A DNA stretch of 64,000 nucleotides from JAFDBW01 sp963825575 (GTDB lineage: Bacteria; Desulfobacterota; Desulfuromonadia; Desulfuromonadales; BM103): NCBI GenBank assembly GCA_963825575.1, contig CAWGUB010000009.1, forward strand, positions 171,715 through 235,714, written 5' to 3'. Position 1 is the first letter of the stretch, and every line of letters starts with the position of its first letter. Below are positions 18,069 to 28,254 of this stretch, in pieces. The notes under the pieces were generated by a model, which saw only the letters and a list, made by a program, of their open reading frames with translations, was not told where the DNA came from and searched no databases. The position numbers and the translations under genes are program-made.

Positions 18069-19387
18069 CTAGCGCTGCCGGGTTCCCCCCGGTTTGGGCA
18101 GCACCTTGACCAGCACCGCCATGCCCGCCATGGCTGCCAAAAGGCTGGCGCCCAGCACACCGACCTTGGCTGTTTGCAGGGACGGTCCGCTCAGGGCCAA
18201 TCCCGCGATGAACAGGGCCATGGTGAAGCCGATGCCCGACAGGAAACCGCCGCCCACCAGCGCCGGCCAGGTCAGGCCCTCGGGCAGGGATCTGGTGATC
18301 AGCTTCACCGCCAGGAAGCTCATCAGCAGGATGCCGACCGGTTTGCCGATGACCAGGCCAGCCAGGGCATGGCCCCGAAGTCGCGCCGGAACGCAACCCG
18401 GCGTTGGCCAGGGCGAAGACGGGCATGATCACGAAAGCGGTCCACGGGTGCAGCGTGCCCTCGAGGTATTCCAGGGGCGAGATGACCTCGCGCACGGAGT
18501 CGGTGAACCGGCGCACCGCGTCGCTGCGGTGATGCATGTTCACCCAGTCGCCGCCGTGCAGGGTCTTGTCGGCCCGCTGGAGCATCTGGCTGACGGTGTT
18601 TTCGCCCAGGTAGCTGCGGGCGGGGGTCAGCAGACCCATCAGCACGCCGGCCAGGGTGGCGTGCACGCCCGATTCGTGGAACCCGAACCAGACCCCGACG
18701 CCCAGGATCACGTAGATCCCGAAACTGCGCACGCCCAGGCGGCCCAGAGTGTAGACCACGCCCAGGCCGGCGAACGCCAGCAGCAGGGCGGTGAGGTTCA
18801 GCGATTCGGTGTAGCCGACGGCGATGACCAGGATGGCGCCGATGTCGTCGACGATGGCCAGCGAGAGCAGCATCACGCGCAGGATGTGCGGCACGCGGGG
18901 CCCGAGCACGGCCATGCAGCCGACCACGAAGGCGATGTCCGTCGCCATGGGGATGCCCCAGCCGCGGGCCGCCTCGGTGCCGCCCTGCAGCAGGCAGGTA
19001 GATGCCCGCGGGCACGATCATGCCGCCGATCGCCGCGGCCACGGGCAGGGCCGCGCGCTTGGGATCAGCGCAGTTCGCCCATGCACCATCTCCCTTTTGA
19101 CCTCGAGGCCGACGACGAAGAAGAAGATCGCCATCAATCCGTCGTTGATCCAGTGCTGCAGCGAGTGCATCATGGAGAAGTCGCCGAAACGAAAAACCCA
19201 CCTTGGTTTTCCAGAGTGCGACGTACCATTCGCTGGCGGCGCTGTTGGCCAGCACCAGGGCGATGGCGGTGCAGACCAGCAGCAGCACGCCGCTGGCCGC
19301 CTCGACGTGAAGGAACCGCTGCACCGGTTCGATCAGCTTGTGGATGGGTTCGCGGGGAACCAGGTCTTCCGGAATATCTTAAGCCAT
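18069..19387 (-). CDS. nhaA: Na+/H+ antiporter NhaA, frameshifted and with an in-frame TAA at codon 3
   Basis: Joined minus-strand frames give an NhaA chain of about 435 residues. Visible blocks are QRFLHVEAASGVLLLVCTAI and ALVLANS (TM1), MATDIAFVVGCMAVLG (with the conserved TDIAF), LAIVDDIGAILVIAVGY (the paired Asp of helix V), GVHATLAGVLMGLLTPA and TMALFIAGLAL. It exchanges Na+ for H+ at the inner membrane. At least three indels break the frame. The presumed start ATG 19387 reads ATG GCT TAA GAT, so codon 3 is a stop where Glu (MAEDIPEDL) would fit. This is one of three Glu-to-stop changes in minus-strand genes here. Confidence 0.85.
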
Positions 19388-19622
19388 GGTCGGCCCTTCC
19401 CGTTTTGGTTGGTCCGAATTGTTTGGGGAACACTTTAGCTTGGCAAGGGGAACTCGTCAGGGGAAAAATGGACCCCTGTGTAAACAGAAACCAGTCCGGC
19501 GGTGTCCGAAAGTACACGTGGGGTTCCGTGCGTGATTTTTTCAGGGGATGCAGGCGCCCCAACCCGGCACGATTGCTGCATAGGTTGGAATTATTGGAAA
19601 ACCCGAACCGAGGGGTCTTGTC

Positions 19623-20295
19623 ATGAGGCGAAACAGGAAAATATTCCCGTGGATGGCGGTGCTGGTTCCGGTCCTGCTGTGTGCCGGCGCGGTGCCGGCG
19701 TCCGCCGATGAGATACTGCCGACCCTGGAACAGATCTTCGACCGATACGTGGATGCCATGGGCGGACGCGAGGCCATCGCCAAGCTGGAAACGCGCACCA
19801 TCACCGGCAAGCAGATCGACGACAGGCCCAGCATGGGGCCGCCGGAGGAATCCAAGCTGGAGGCCTGGGCCGATACCTCCGGTGAATGGACCATGATTCT
19901 GAGCGATTCCCAAAGAGTTTTCCGCTTGGGAGCCCAGGGTAACAACAAGTTGGCCTTCCTGCTCAATCCGCAGGGGCCGCTCATGATTGACAGGTATCTT
20001 CCCCAACCCCCGGATGACCGGGACCTGGGACTACGACGGCGTTTCATACTACAAGGTGGAAAACGACCTCAAGTTCGAGTACTACACCCTGTACTTCGAG
20101 GTCGAAACCGGGATGCTGACCCGCATCGGCTACCACTGGTATCTGGATGACTTCCGGCCGGTCGATGGGGTGATGGTTCCGGCCGTCGTCTACCAGGGCC
20201 GCAAGGGCGGATCGACCAATCTGTATTTCGAAAATGTCATCCACGGGGAAGATGTGGCCGAACATCTCCTTCCGGAAGAAGAAGCCGGTCGATGA
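19623..20295 (+). CDS. Exported LolA/LolB-like lipoprotein-sorting type protein, frameshifted once
   Basis: ATG 19623 begins a signal peptide (RRNRKIFPWMAVLVPVLLC, cleavage after ASA). The mature chain starts DEILPTLEQIFDRYVDAMGG and EAIAKLETRTITG, typical of periplasmic outer-membrane lipoprotein-sorting-like proteins of FCB genomes. After an indel near 20,000 it continues as GTWDYDGVSYYKVEND, EVETGMLTRIGYH and NLYFENVIHGEDVAEHLL. The product (about 224 residues) is predicted to be a half-barrel lipid- or apolar-ligand binder. It overlaps the next gene by four bases (ATGA-type). Confidence 0.7.
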
Positions 20296-20637
20296 ATAAA
20301 AGGGTCTATTCTTCCGACGGCGGGCGGATGTGCCCGGATTGCGGCCGTCCTGCCGGAGACTGCGTGTGTGCGAAGAACCGGAATGCCGCCCCGGCCGACG
20401 GCGTGGTGCGGGTGAGCCGCGAGACCAAGGGCCGCAAGGGCAAGGGTGTCACCCTCGTGACCGGCGTGCCCCTGGAGGGGGCCGAACTCGCGGACTTGGG
20501 CAAGCTGCTTGAAGACCCGCTGCGGCGCCGGCGGTACGGTGAAAAACGGGGTCATCGAAATCCAGGGCGACCACCGCGACAAGGTGGTCGCCGAACTGGA
20601 AGGCCGGGGCTGGACGGTCAAGAAGGCCGGCGGTTAG
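20292..20637 (+). CDS. yciH: Translation initiation factor SUI1/eIF1-like protein YciH, frameshifted once
   Basis: ATG 20292 overlaps the stop codon of the previous gene. The product begins with a zinc-binding segment (CPDCGRPAGDC). It then has the SUI1 core: VRVSRETKGRKGKGVTLVTG, DLGKLL, and after an indel near 20,520 GAGGTVKNGVIEIQGDHR and WTVKKAGG. Length after repair is about 114 residues, normal for bacterial YciH. Known members bind the ribosome and influence start-codon choice. Its stop codon overlaps the end of the convergent monooxygenase gene by four bases. Confidence 0.85.
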
Positions 20638-20927
20638 TCCACCTTCCCCATCCGGAACAGTTCGAAGACATCGACCAGATCATCGGCCACCGCCATGTAC
20701 GCTTTCAGCTGCGGCGACTCCATGTGCGCCTGCCATTGTTCCTTCGTTTCCCAGTTCTCGAAAAACAGGAAGTTGCCCGGATCCTCGCAGTCGCGGTGCA
20801 GGTCGTACTGCAGGCAACCGTCTTAGACGAGGGTGGGGGCGATCAGCTTGATCAGCTCGGCGGCCAGGGCGTCTTGGCGGCCGGGCTTGGCCTTGATGCG
20901 CGCGACGATGGTCAACGGTCTGGACAT
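20634..20927 (-). pseudogene. Antibiotic-biosynthesis-monooxygenase (YgiN-like) domain protein with an in-frame stop
   Basis: From ATG 20927 the frame reads SRPLTIVARIKAKPGRQDAL, AELIKLIAPTLV, then TAA at 20823-20825, then DGCLQYDLHRDCEDPGNFL and ENWETKEQWQAHMESPQ. This is a complete 97-residue ABM fold, the dimeric alpha/beta-barrel of quinol or heme-related monooxygenases. The frame is intact on both sides, so the TAA is a substitution at a position where Glu or another residue before D-G-C is expected. It may be a sequencing error or a true nonsense mutation. It is convergent with yciH. Confidence 0.75.
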
Positions 20928-21139
20928 GGAGTAGACTCCTTTTGAGGGAAAATTCGCCCTGGACCCATGGGTAATCTACGAACCACTGGTTGGAGCCGCC
21001 AAGGTGGAAAATATATTCTTGCCACCCAGGGATTTTGGTCCACTATTCGGCCGCCTTTCCCTAGAGTGGCATTCCGTTCGGCGTTTGGTAGAGCGGGCAG
21101 GGCGGAGAAGGCGACCGTTCCGAAAGGTGTTGTTGAACC

Positions 21140-22240
21140 ATGGCTGAAGAAAAGAACTCCCCCCAGAGTCGGGAATTCATGCTGCTCGACGGCGTGACCT
21201 CCACCGGCCACGACCTCACCGACAGCTACGGCAGCCAGCACCTGGTGGCGTCCGACCTGGAGCGGCCCCTGGACGAACGCCTGGCCGCCTTCGAGGACAT
21301 CTTCGACTCCGAGGTCGGCGACACCCCCCTCGTCCCGGGCCCGCAACATCGAGCGCGGAGTCGGGCTGCGGCAGCTCTTCCTCAAGTTCGAGGGCGGCAA
21401 CCCCACCGGCACCCAGAAGGACCGCATCGCCTTCGCCCAGGCCATGGACGCCCTGCGCCGCGGCTTCGACACCATCACCGTGGCCACCTGCGGCAACTAC
21501 GGCGTCGCCATGGCCCTGGCCGCCTGCTGGCCGGCCTGCGCTGCATGGTCTACATCCCCGGCGGCTACCACACCGGCCGCGCGAAGGAGATGGAGCGAGC
21601 TGGGCGCCGAGATCGGCGCGTGCCGGGCGACTACGAGAGCGCGCGGTGCGAGGTCGTCGCGCGGCCGCGCCGAACGCGACGAGATCTACGACGCCAACCC
21701 CGGCGGCGCCAACACGCTGCTGCAGCTGCGGGCCTACGGCGAGATCGCCTACGAGATCTACGACGAGCTGCGCGACGCGCCGGCGGCGGTGGCCGTGCCG
21801 GTCTCCAACGGCACCACCCTGGCCGGCATCCACCACGGCTTCGTGAGCCTCTACCGCCGCGGCAAGACCTCGCGCATGCCGCGCATGGTCGGCGGCTCGT
21901 CCTACGGCAAGAACCCCATCGTGCAGGCCTTCCGCAAGAACCTGCCCGACTGCGCGGACCTGCCGCCGGAGCGCATCCGCGAGACCGCGGTCAACGAGCC
22001 GCTGATCAACTGGCACTCCATCGACGGCGACCACGCCCTGGAGGCCATCCGCACGACCGGCGGCTGGGCCGGCGACGCCAGCGACAAGGCCATGCTCGAC
22101 GGCGCCCGCATGCTGCGCGACAAGGAGGGCTGAACGTGCTGCCGGCCTCCACCGCCGGCCTGCTCGCGCTGCTGGACCGGCACCAGCAGGAGCCCCTGCC
22201 CGGCGACCGCTACGTGGCCGTCCTCACCGGGAGGAAATGA
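21140..22240 (+). CDS. PLP-dependent lyase, threonine synthase/cysteine synthase-like, frameshifted
   Basis: ATG 21140 begins MAEEKNSPQSREFMLLDG. After repair of about four insertions the chain shows VGDTPLV, LFLKFEGGNPTGTQKDR (the PLP-binding lysine within TQKDR), TVATCGNYGVAMA, the phosphate-binding SNGTTLAG and NVLPASTAGLLALL. This is a fold-type II PLP enzyme of the TrpB2/threonine synthase group with a length of about 367 residues. Substrate is unclear. It is the first gene of a same-strand five-gene cluster with spacing of one base to the next gene, suggesting that it supplies or consumes an amino acid in that pathway. Confidence 0.8.
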   Translation: MAEEKNSPQSREFMLLDGVTSTGHDLTDSYGSQHLVASDLERPLDERLAAFEDIFDSEVGDTPLVPGPQHRARSRAAAALPQVRGRQPHRHPEGPHRLRPGHGRPAPRLRHHHRGHLRQLRRRHGPGRLLAGLRCMVYIPGGYHTGRAKEMERAGRRDRRVPGDYESARCEVVARPRRTRRDLRRQPRRRQHAAAAAGLRRDRLRDLRRAARRAGGGGRAGLQRHHPGRHPPRLREPLPPRQDLAHAAHGRRLVLRQEPHRAGLPQEPARLRGPAAGAHPRDRGQRAADQLALHRRRPRPGGHPHDRRLGRRRQRQGHARRRPHAARQGGLNVLPASTAGLLALLDRHQQEPLPGDRYVAVLTGRK

Positions 22241-22241
22241 C

Positions 22242-23364
22242 ATGAGCCAGTGGCCCGAGGGCCGCGCCATCGTCTACTGCGAGGGCGCCTTCGACACGAC
22301 CAACGGCAAGACCGCCCACGGCCTGGTGCGCCGCAGCGAGCGCTACGGCGTCGTCGGCGGTGATCGACTCCGGCTACGCCGGCCGCGACGCCGGCGAGGT
22401 GCTGGACGGCCGGCCAACGGGCATTCCCGTGGTGGCCGACCTCGACGCGGCCCTGGCGCTGGCCGAGCCGCGGCGGCCCGGCCACCCACTTCGTGGTCGG
22501 CCTGGCGCCGGACGGCGGCCGCCTGCCCGGCCGAGGCGCGCGCCGACGTGGCGGCCGCCCTGACGCGCGGGCCTGAACGTCGACTGCGGCCTGCACGACT
22601 TCCTGACCGAGGACCCGGAGCTCGCCGGCCCTGGCCGCGCAGCACGGGCGCCGTCATCCGCGACGTGCGCAAGCCGCCGCCGCGCGACCGAGCTGCACTT
22701 CTTCACCGGCAAGATCGAGGAGGTCGACGCCTTCACGGTCGCGCTGCTGGGCACCGACTCGGCCGTCGGCAAGCGCACCACCGCCTGGCTGCTGGTCGAC
22801 GCCTGGCGCGCGGCCGGGCCGCACGGCCGAGCTGATCGGCACCGGCCAGACCGCCTGGCTGCAGGGGGCGCCGCACGCGCATCATCCTCGACTCGCTGAT
22901 CAACGACTTCGTGGCCGGCGAGATCGAGCACGCCGTCTGGTCCTGCTGGCAGGAGACCGGCGCCGAGGTGATCGTCCTCGAGGGCCAGGGCAGCCTGATG
23001 AACCCGGCCTACCCGGGCGGCTTCGAGCTGCTGGCCGCCGGGCGGCCCGACGTCGTGGTCCTGCAGCACGCGCCCGCCCGCAAGGAGTACGACGGCTTCC
23101 CCGGCTACCCGATGCACGCCCTGCCGACCCAGATCCAGGCGATCGAGCTGCTCTCCGGCAAGCCGGTGGTGGCCGTCACCGATGAACCACGAAGGACCTG
23201 GCGCCGGACGAGATCCCGGCGGCCTGCGCCGCGATCACCGCCGAGACCGGCCTGCCGGCCGTCGACGTCCTGCTGGACGGCGCCGGCGCCCTGATCGAGG
23301 CCCTGGCCCCGTATCTGCACGAAGCCGCTGCGGCTGCCGCCGCGGCTGAGGAGATCCGTCATGA
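22242..23364 (+). CDS. DUF1611 family protein (DgcN-like D-glutamate N-acetyltransferase candidate), frameshifted
   Basis: ATG 22242 (ribosome site gggagg) begins MSQWPEGRAIVYCEGAFDTT. Many single-base insertions must be removed. The repaired chain has VIDSGYAGRDAGEVLDG, a central HFVVGLAPDGG, ELHFFTGKIEE, the P-loop-like LLGTDSAVGKRTTAWLL, VLEGQGSLMNPAYPGG and LQHAPARKEYDGFPGYP. These are DUF1611 landmarks. In marine bacteria DgcN of this family acetylates D-glutamate in a DgcN/DgcA catabolic route; an enolase-type DgcA-like gene lies three genes downstream. The C-terminus is Ala-rich and its exact end is uncertain, with ATGA overlap likely. Confidence 0.8.
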
Positions 23365-24889
23365 CACCTGCTGCCAAGCAGGATCCCCTGGCCCCGCTGC
23401 TGGTCTTCGACCGGCTCGAGGTCGGCCGCCGCGCAGCTCGAGCCCGCGCCGCATCACGCGCCCCTACACGGTGGTGCGCGCCGGAGGGCACCGAGGCGGT
23501 CGACCTGAGCTATTCCTGCGAGGAGGACGTCTTCGACCCGGCCGATCCCGCGGACGTCAACCTGGCCGCGATGATCCCGGCCCAGGTCGCCCTCAACTAC
23601 GGTCTGTTCTGCCGCGAAATCGTGTTCCACGGGCCCTTCGACGAGCAGGACCGCCGCTTCCTCGCCGACATGGCCCAGAACACCGCGCGCGAGATCTACG
23701 TCAACAAGTTCCTGGAGCCCAATCCCGTTCCTGACCGGCGCGGCGGCCGCAGCTGCCCGCTGAACGTCAGGAGGACTACCTGCGGGCCAAGCTGGTCTTC
23801 CCCGACGCCGGCTCGCCGAGCTCGCAGCACGGCGGCCTGGGGCGACGGCCGCGGCGCCTGCGCGTGCTCTCCAGCGGCGGCAAGGACAGCCTGCTGAGCT
23901 TCGGCCTGCTCCACGAGATCGGGCGTCGAGACCCACCCGATCTTCGTCAACGAGTCGGGCCGCCACTGGTACACCGCGCTCAACGCCTACCGCCACTTCA
24001 AGGAGACGGTGCCCGGACACCGCCCGGGTCTGGACCAACTCCGACCGGGTCTTCGCCTGGATGCTGCGCCACCTGCCCTTCGTCCGCCCGGACTTCGCCA
24101 AGCGTGCGCTCCGACGAGTACCCGATCCGCCTGTGGACCGTGGCGGTGTTCCTGTTCGGCGCCCTGCCCCTGCTGCGCAAGCGCGGCATCGGCCGCCTGG
24201 TCATCGGCGACGAGTACGACACCACCGTCACGCGCTGCGCTTCAAGGGCATCACCCACTACGACGGCCTCTACGACCAGAGCCGCTACTTCGACCAGGCG
24301 CTGACCCGCTACTTCCAGCGCAAGGGCTGGCGGGTGCACCAGTTCTCGATGCTGCGCCCGCTGTCGGAGCTGCTGATCGAGAAGATCCTGGCCGAGCGCT
24401 ACCCGGACCTGCAGCGGCACCAGGTCTCCTGCCACGCCACCCACAAGGACGAGCAGAGCCGGGCGCGTGCTGCCCTGCGGCCACTGCGAGAAGTGCCGGC
24501 GCATCGTCGGCATGCTCATGGCCCTGGGCGCCGATCCCGACGCGCTGCGGCTACACCCCGGCCCAGATCGACGACCTGCCCTGAGGAGGTCCTGCTCAGC
24601 CGGGACGTCCACCAGGAGAGCGCCGGCGCCGAGCAGCTGGCCCTGCTGCTGCACGAGCGCGGCCTGTGGAACCGCACCGAGGCCGCTGCCCGCGGCCGCA
24701 CCCCGAGGTCCTGCAGCTGCGCTTCGACCCGGAACACTCGCCCCTGGACACCATCCCCACGGACCTGCGCGGCGCCGTGCTGCGCATCTGCCTGGAGCAC
24801 GCCGACGGCGCGGTCATGCGCCACGGCCGGCGTCTGGCTGCCCTTCGATCCCTTCGCCGGAGCCCGAGTTCAGCCCCTGCCGGCGGTGA
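23361..24889 (+). CDS. PP-loop ATP-pyrophosphatase-type enzyme, MurL-like, frameshifted
   Basis: ATG 23361 begins MTPAAKQDPLAPLLVFDRLE. Repaired blocks are VDLSYSCEEDVFDP, IPAQVALNYGLFC, the ATP-binding LSSGGKDSLLSFGLLHEIG, DEYPIRLWTVAVFLFGALP, IGRLVIGDEYDTT, THYDGLYDQSRYFD and HCEKCRR. The SGGKDS loop marks a PP-loop enzyme that adenylates a carboxylate or similar group. The following blocks resemble MurL, the ATP-dependent epimerase of the terminal L-Glu of UDP-MurNAc-L-Ala-L-Glu. The assignment to MurL itself is from memory of motifs and is moderate. Frequent insertions interrupt the frame. It lies between a DgcN-like and an amidohydrolase gene. Confidence 0.65.
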
Positions 24890-24934
24890 ACCAGCACCCT
24901 CGGCCGCCGGCGCCGACGCCGAGCATCGCGATCG

Positions 24935-25730
24935 ATGCGGCAAGCAGCCCTGCCTGCTGGCCGAACTGACCTGGCCCGAGGCCGAAGCGCCGCTTCCGGG
25001 AGGCGGACGTGGCCCTGCTGCCGGTCGGCGCCATCGAGCAGCACGGCCCGCACCTGCCCCTGGACACCGACGCCTTCGACGCCGACTACCTGGCCCGCGC
25101 AGGTGGCCGCCGCCTGCAGCGACCCCAAGCCGCTGGTGCTGCCGCTGATCCCCTACGGCGTCTCCTACCACCACGAGGACTTCGCCGGCACCCTTTCGGT
25201 GCGCAACGAGACCCTGGCCCGGCTGGTCTACGACGTCGGCATGAGCGCCGCCCGCTACGGCATCACCAAGCTGGTCATCATCAACGGCCACGGCGGCAAC
25301 GCCCCGGCCCTGCACTTCGCCGCCCAGATGATCAACCGCGACGCCCACATCTTCACCTGCGTCGACACCGGCGAGACCAGCGACGCCGACATCGACGCGC
25401 ATGGCCGAGACCCCCAACGACGTGCACGCCGGCGAGATCGAGACCAGCACCACGCTGGCCCTGCGCCCGGAGCTGGTGCACATGGACCAGGCGCCGCGCC
25501 GTCGGTGCCCAGCTTCTCCAGCCGCTACCTCGACTTCACCACCCAGCGCGTCGTCGGACTGGTACGCCCACACCGCGCCGCATCTCCCCCAGCGGCGTCA
25601 TGGGCGACCCCACCAAGGCCACCGCCGAGAAGGGCGCCGCATGTGGGAGGTGATGATGCGCAACCTGGTGGAGTTCGTCGAGGACCTCAAGGGCCTGACC
25701 CTCGACGAGATCCACCAGCGGCGGTACTGA
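24935..25730 (+). CDS. Creatininase-family amidohydrolase, frameshifted
   Basis: Likely start ATG 24935 (MRQAAL), then after one insertion LLAELTWPEAEA. The core shows ALLPVGAIEQHGPHLPLDTD (metal ligands E, H, D), VSYHHEDFAGTLS, LVIINGHGGNAPAL, DVHAGEIETSTTL and SGVMGDPTKATAEKG. These are the metal-binding and catalytic blocks of the creatininase/MftE family, which hydrolyse amide bonds in small cyclic or peptide-like substrates. About four insertions break the frame. Its stop is one base from the start of the epimerase gene, so the two are co-translated. Confidence 0.85.
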
Positions 25731-25731
25731 G

Positions 25732-26811
25732 ATGAAGATCCGCGAGCGTCGAGGCCTGGCGCTGTGACATGCAGCTGGCCGAGCCCTACACCATCGCCTA
25801 CGAGACCGTCGACCAGCGCCACCAACGTCTTCCTCGCGCCTGGACACCGGGCCGTTCCGGGGCTACGGCTGCGCCGCGCCCGACGAGCCGGTGACCGGCG
25901 AGACGCCCGAGGCCGCCCTGGCCTTGCTCGGCGGGCGACGTCGCCGCCGGCGCTGAAGGGCCGGGACCCCCTGCGGCCCGGCCGCCGTCCTGGACAAGCT
26001 GCTGCCGCCTGCTGCAGGACCGCCCCTCGGCCCGCGCCGCGGTCGACATGGCCCTGTTCGACCTCCTGGGCAAGGCGGCGGGCCTGCCGCTGTGGCGCCT
26101 GCTCGGCGGCTATCCGCCGACGCATCCGCACCAGCGTCACCATCGGCATCCTGCCCGTGGACGAGACCGTGGCCCGGGCGCGGGCATTCGTCGGCCCAGG
26201 GCTTCCGGTGCCTCAAGCTCAAGGGCGGCCTGGACGTCGAACTGCGACGTCGAGCGGGTGCTCAAGGTGCGCGAGGCGGTGGGCCCGACGGTCGAGCTGC
26301 GCTTCGACGCCAACCAGGGCTACACCGTGGAGCAGACCCTGGCCTTCGTCGACGGCCGTCGCAGCGGCCAAGCTCGAGCTGCTCGAGCAGCCCACGCCCA
26401 GGGACGAACCTGGACCTGCTGGGCCGGGTGACCGCCGGGCGTCGCACCTGCCGGTCATGGCCGACGAGAGCCTGATGACCCTGCGCGACGCCTTCCGCCT
26501 GGCCCGCCGCGACCTGGCCGACATGGTCAACGTCAAGCTGATGAAGGTCGGCGGGCTGCGCCGAGGCGCTGCAGATCAACGCGGTGGCCCAGGCGGCCGG
26601 GCTCGAGGTGATGGTCGGCTGCATGGACGAGGCGGCCCTGGCCATCGCCGCCGGCCTGCACTTCGCCCTGGCCCGCCCCAACGTGCTCTACGCCGACCTG
26701 GACGGCCACCTCGACCTGCTCGACGACCCCACCGACGGGGCGGTCCGCCTGGAGGACGGCTGGCTGATCGCCTCGGAGAATCCGGGGCTGGGTTTCAGTT
26801 TTCCCGCCTGA
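25732..26811 (+). CDS. Enolase-superfamily dipeptide epimerase (DgcA/YcjG-like), frameshifted
   Basis: ATG 25732 follows the creatininase stop by one base. Repaired blocks show the capping N-domain (CDMQLAEPYTIAYETVD), ALFDLLGKAAGLPLWRLLGG, SVTIGILPVDET, the acid/base KLKGG (K-x-K), metal ligands in DANQGY, LLEQPT and ADESLM, and the second-lysine block NVKLMKVGGL. The pattern is that of L-Ala-D/L-Glu epimerases and DgcA (N-acetyl-D-glutamate racemase), in which opposing lysines racemise the alpha carbon. The C-terminus ends ENPGLGFSFPA. The pairing with the DUF1611 gene suggests D-glutamate or peptidoglycan-derived dipeptide use. It overlaps the convergent MFS gene by 17 bases. Confidence 0.85.
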
Positions 26812-28114
26812 CATCCGCGGACCAGCGACGGCCCAGGAGAACCGAACTGGCGGCGGCGGTCAGGAAGATCACCGCCGCCAGGACAAAAACCTCCCGATAC
26901 CCCATGAAGTGCAGGACGGTGAACCCTACCGCCGGACCCACCAGGCCGCGGATACCCACCATCGCCACATGGATGCCCTGGTAGTAACCACCCTGCCCCG
27001 GCGGTGCGAAGGCGATGGAACCCATGTTCCAGGTCACGTTGATCCCGGCCATGCCCAGCGAGTACAGGCCGAAAGCCAGGTAGGCGCCCAGGGCGGGCTG
27101 GGTGGGAAGAAACAGGGCTCCCAGCAGCAGGGTGAGCGGATACAGCGAAACCACGGCGTAGGAAACGGACGACAGGCGCACCGGATTGAGGCGGTCCATC
27201 AGACGGCCGGCCACCGGGCTCAGCAGAGCCACGCCCAGGGACGCGATCAAGACCCGCGCCGAGGAGATCTGCCCGTAGCTCAGGTTCAATTCGTGGACGA
27301 AAAACAAGGGCACCACGGGCACCAGCATCATGTAGGCCACCCCGTAGACCATGAAATTGGCTTCGAACCAGCGGAAGAAACGGTCTTCCCCGAAGGTGGC
27401 CACGGCCTCGCGGAACGGGGTCACCAGGGCCCTGGCCAAACGGTCCAGCCGGACCGGACCCAGGGGCAGGCGAGGTACGGCGAAGACCCGGGAGGGATCG
27501 TGGGTCAAGTCGCCGGCGGGGCGGGGCAGACGGGACAGGATCAGGGGATAGATGAAACCCAGGCAGCCCAACACCGGATAGATGAGGCGGTAGCTGCCGG
27601 GATCGCCGTCGAGCAGCCGCCCCATGAAGATGCTGGTGGCGGCCATGGTCAGGTTCTGCACCAGGGCGCCCCAGCCGAAAACCCGGCCCCGTCGTTCGGG
27701 GCGGATATTGGCCTGCAGGATTCCGTTCTGGGCAGGGTAAACCAGGGCTGCGAACATGTGGACCACGCACACGAGCAGGGTGAACTGCCCGGCGGTTGTC
27801 ACATTCAAGGCGGCCAGCAGGACCAGGCGGCCGGCCAGACCTCCCCAGAACAGGGCCCGGCGCCGTCCGCCGGTGACCATCAGCTGGCCCCAGTATAGGG
27901 CCAGCATCATGCCCGTCGTTTCCATGGTCACCGACAGGGTCACCAGCCAGCCGGGAGCGGCCAGGGATTTTCCCAGGACAAAAGGGAAAAGCACATACCC
28001 GGCAGCCCACACTCCCTGGAAGACCATGCCCAGGAGGTACCAACGGACCGTTGTTTTTTCGAGGGCCAATACGGTGGCGTCGGTGGCCGCGGTGCCGGGA
28101 GTCTGGATTTCCAT
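26795..28114 (-). CDS. Major facilitator superfamily transporter
   Basis: ATG 28114 (MEIQTPGTAAT) is preferred; the frame is open another 127 codons upstream without transporter features. The 439-residue protein has about twelve hydrophobic segments, including WYLLGMVFQGVWAAGYVLF, a cytoplasmic loop GGRRRAL, a central loop with basic residues, and ARVLIASLGVALLSPVAGRL with the MFS-type GRLMDR. The gene is clean of frameshifts, unlike its neighbours. The substrate is unknown. Its position next to the amino-acid/peptide cluster hints at import or export of a related compound, but it is on the opposite strand. Confidence 0.85.
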   Translation of the reverse strand: MEIQTPGTAATDATVLALEKTTVRWYLLGMVFQGVWAAGYVLFPFVLGKSLAAPGWLVTLSVTMETTGMMLALYWGQLMVTGGRRRALFWGGLAGRLVLLAALNVTTAGQFTLLVCVVHMFAALVYPAQNGILQANIRPERRGRVFGWGALVQNLTMAATSIFMGRLLDGDPGSYRLIYPVLGCLGFIYPLILSRLPRPAGDLTHDPSRVFAVPRLPLGPVRLDRLARALVTPFREAVATFGEDRFFRWFEANFMVYGVAYMMLVPVVPLFFVHELNLSYGQISSARVLIASLGVALLSPVAGRLMDRLNPVRLSSVSYAVVSLYPLTLLLGALFLPTQPALGAYLAFGLYSLGMAGINVTWNMGSIAFAPPGQGGYYQGIHVAMVGIRGLVGPAVGFTVLHFMGYREVFVLAAVIFLTAAASSVLLGRRWSADVRREN

Positions 28115-28254
28115 GGCGCAATGATCATGCGAGGCCCGGACGGACGCCAGGTTGAAATTCACCCAGGGTGCTGTGGTCAGAAATGGAGGTATGAGGTAGA
28201 CTGCTTCCTCAGGAAACCGAACCCGAACCCACCCGCCTTTTACAGGATTTTTCC

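Noticed and set aside
20823..20825. TAA in the ABM gene as recoded codon
   Set aside because: TAA is used as a stop elsewhere in the window and no structured element follows; error or nonsense mutation is simpler.
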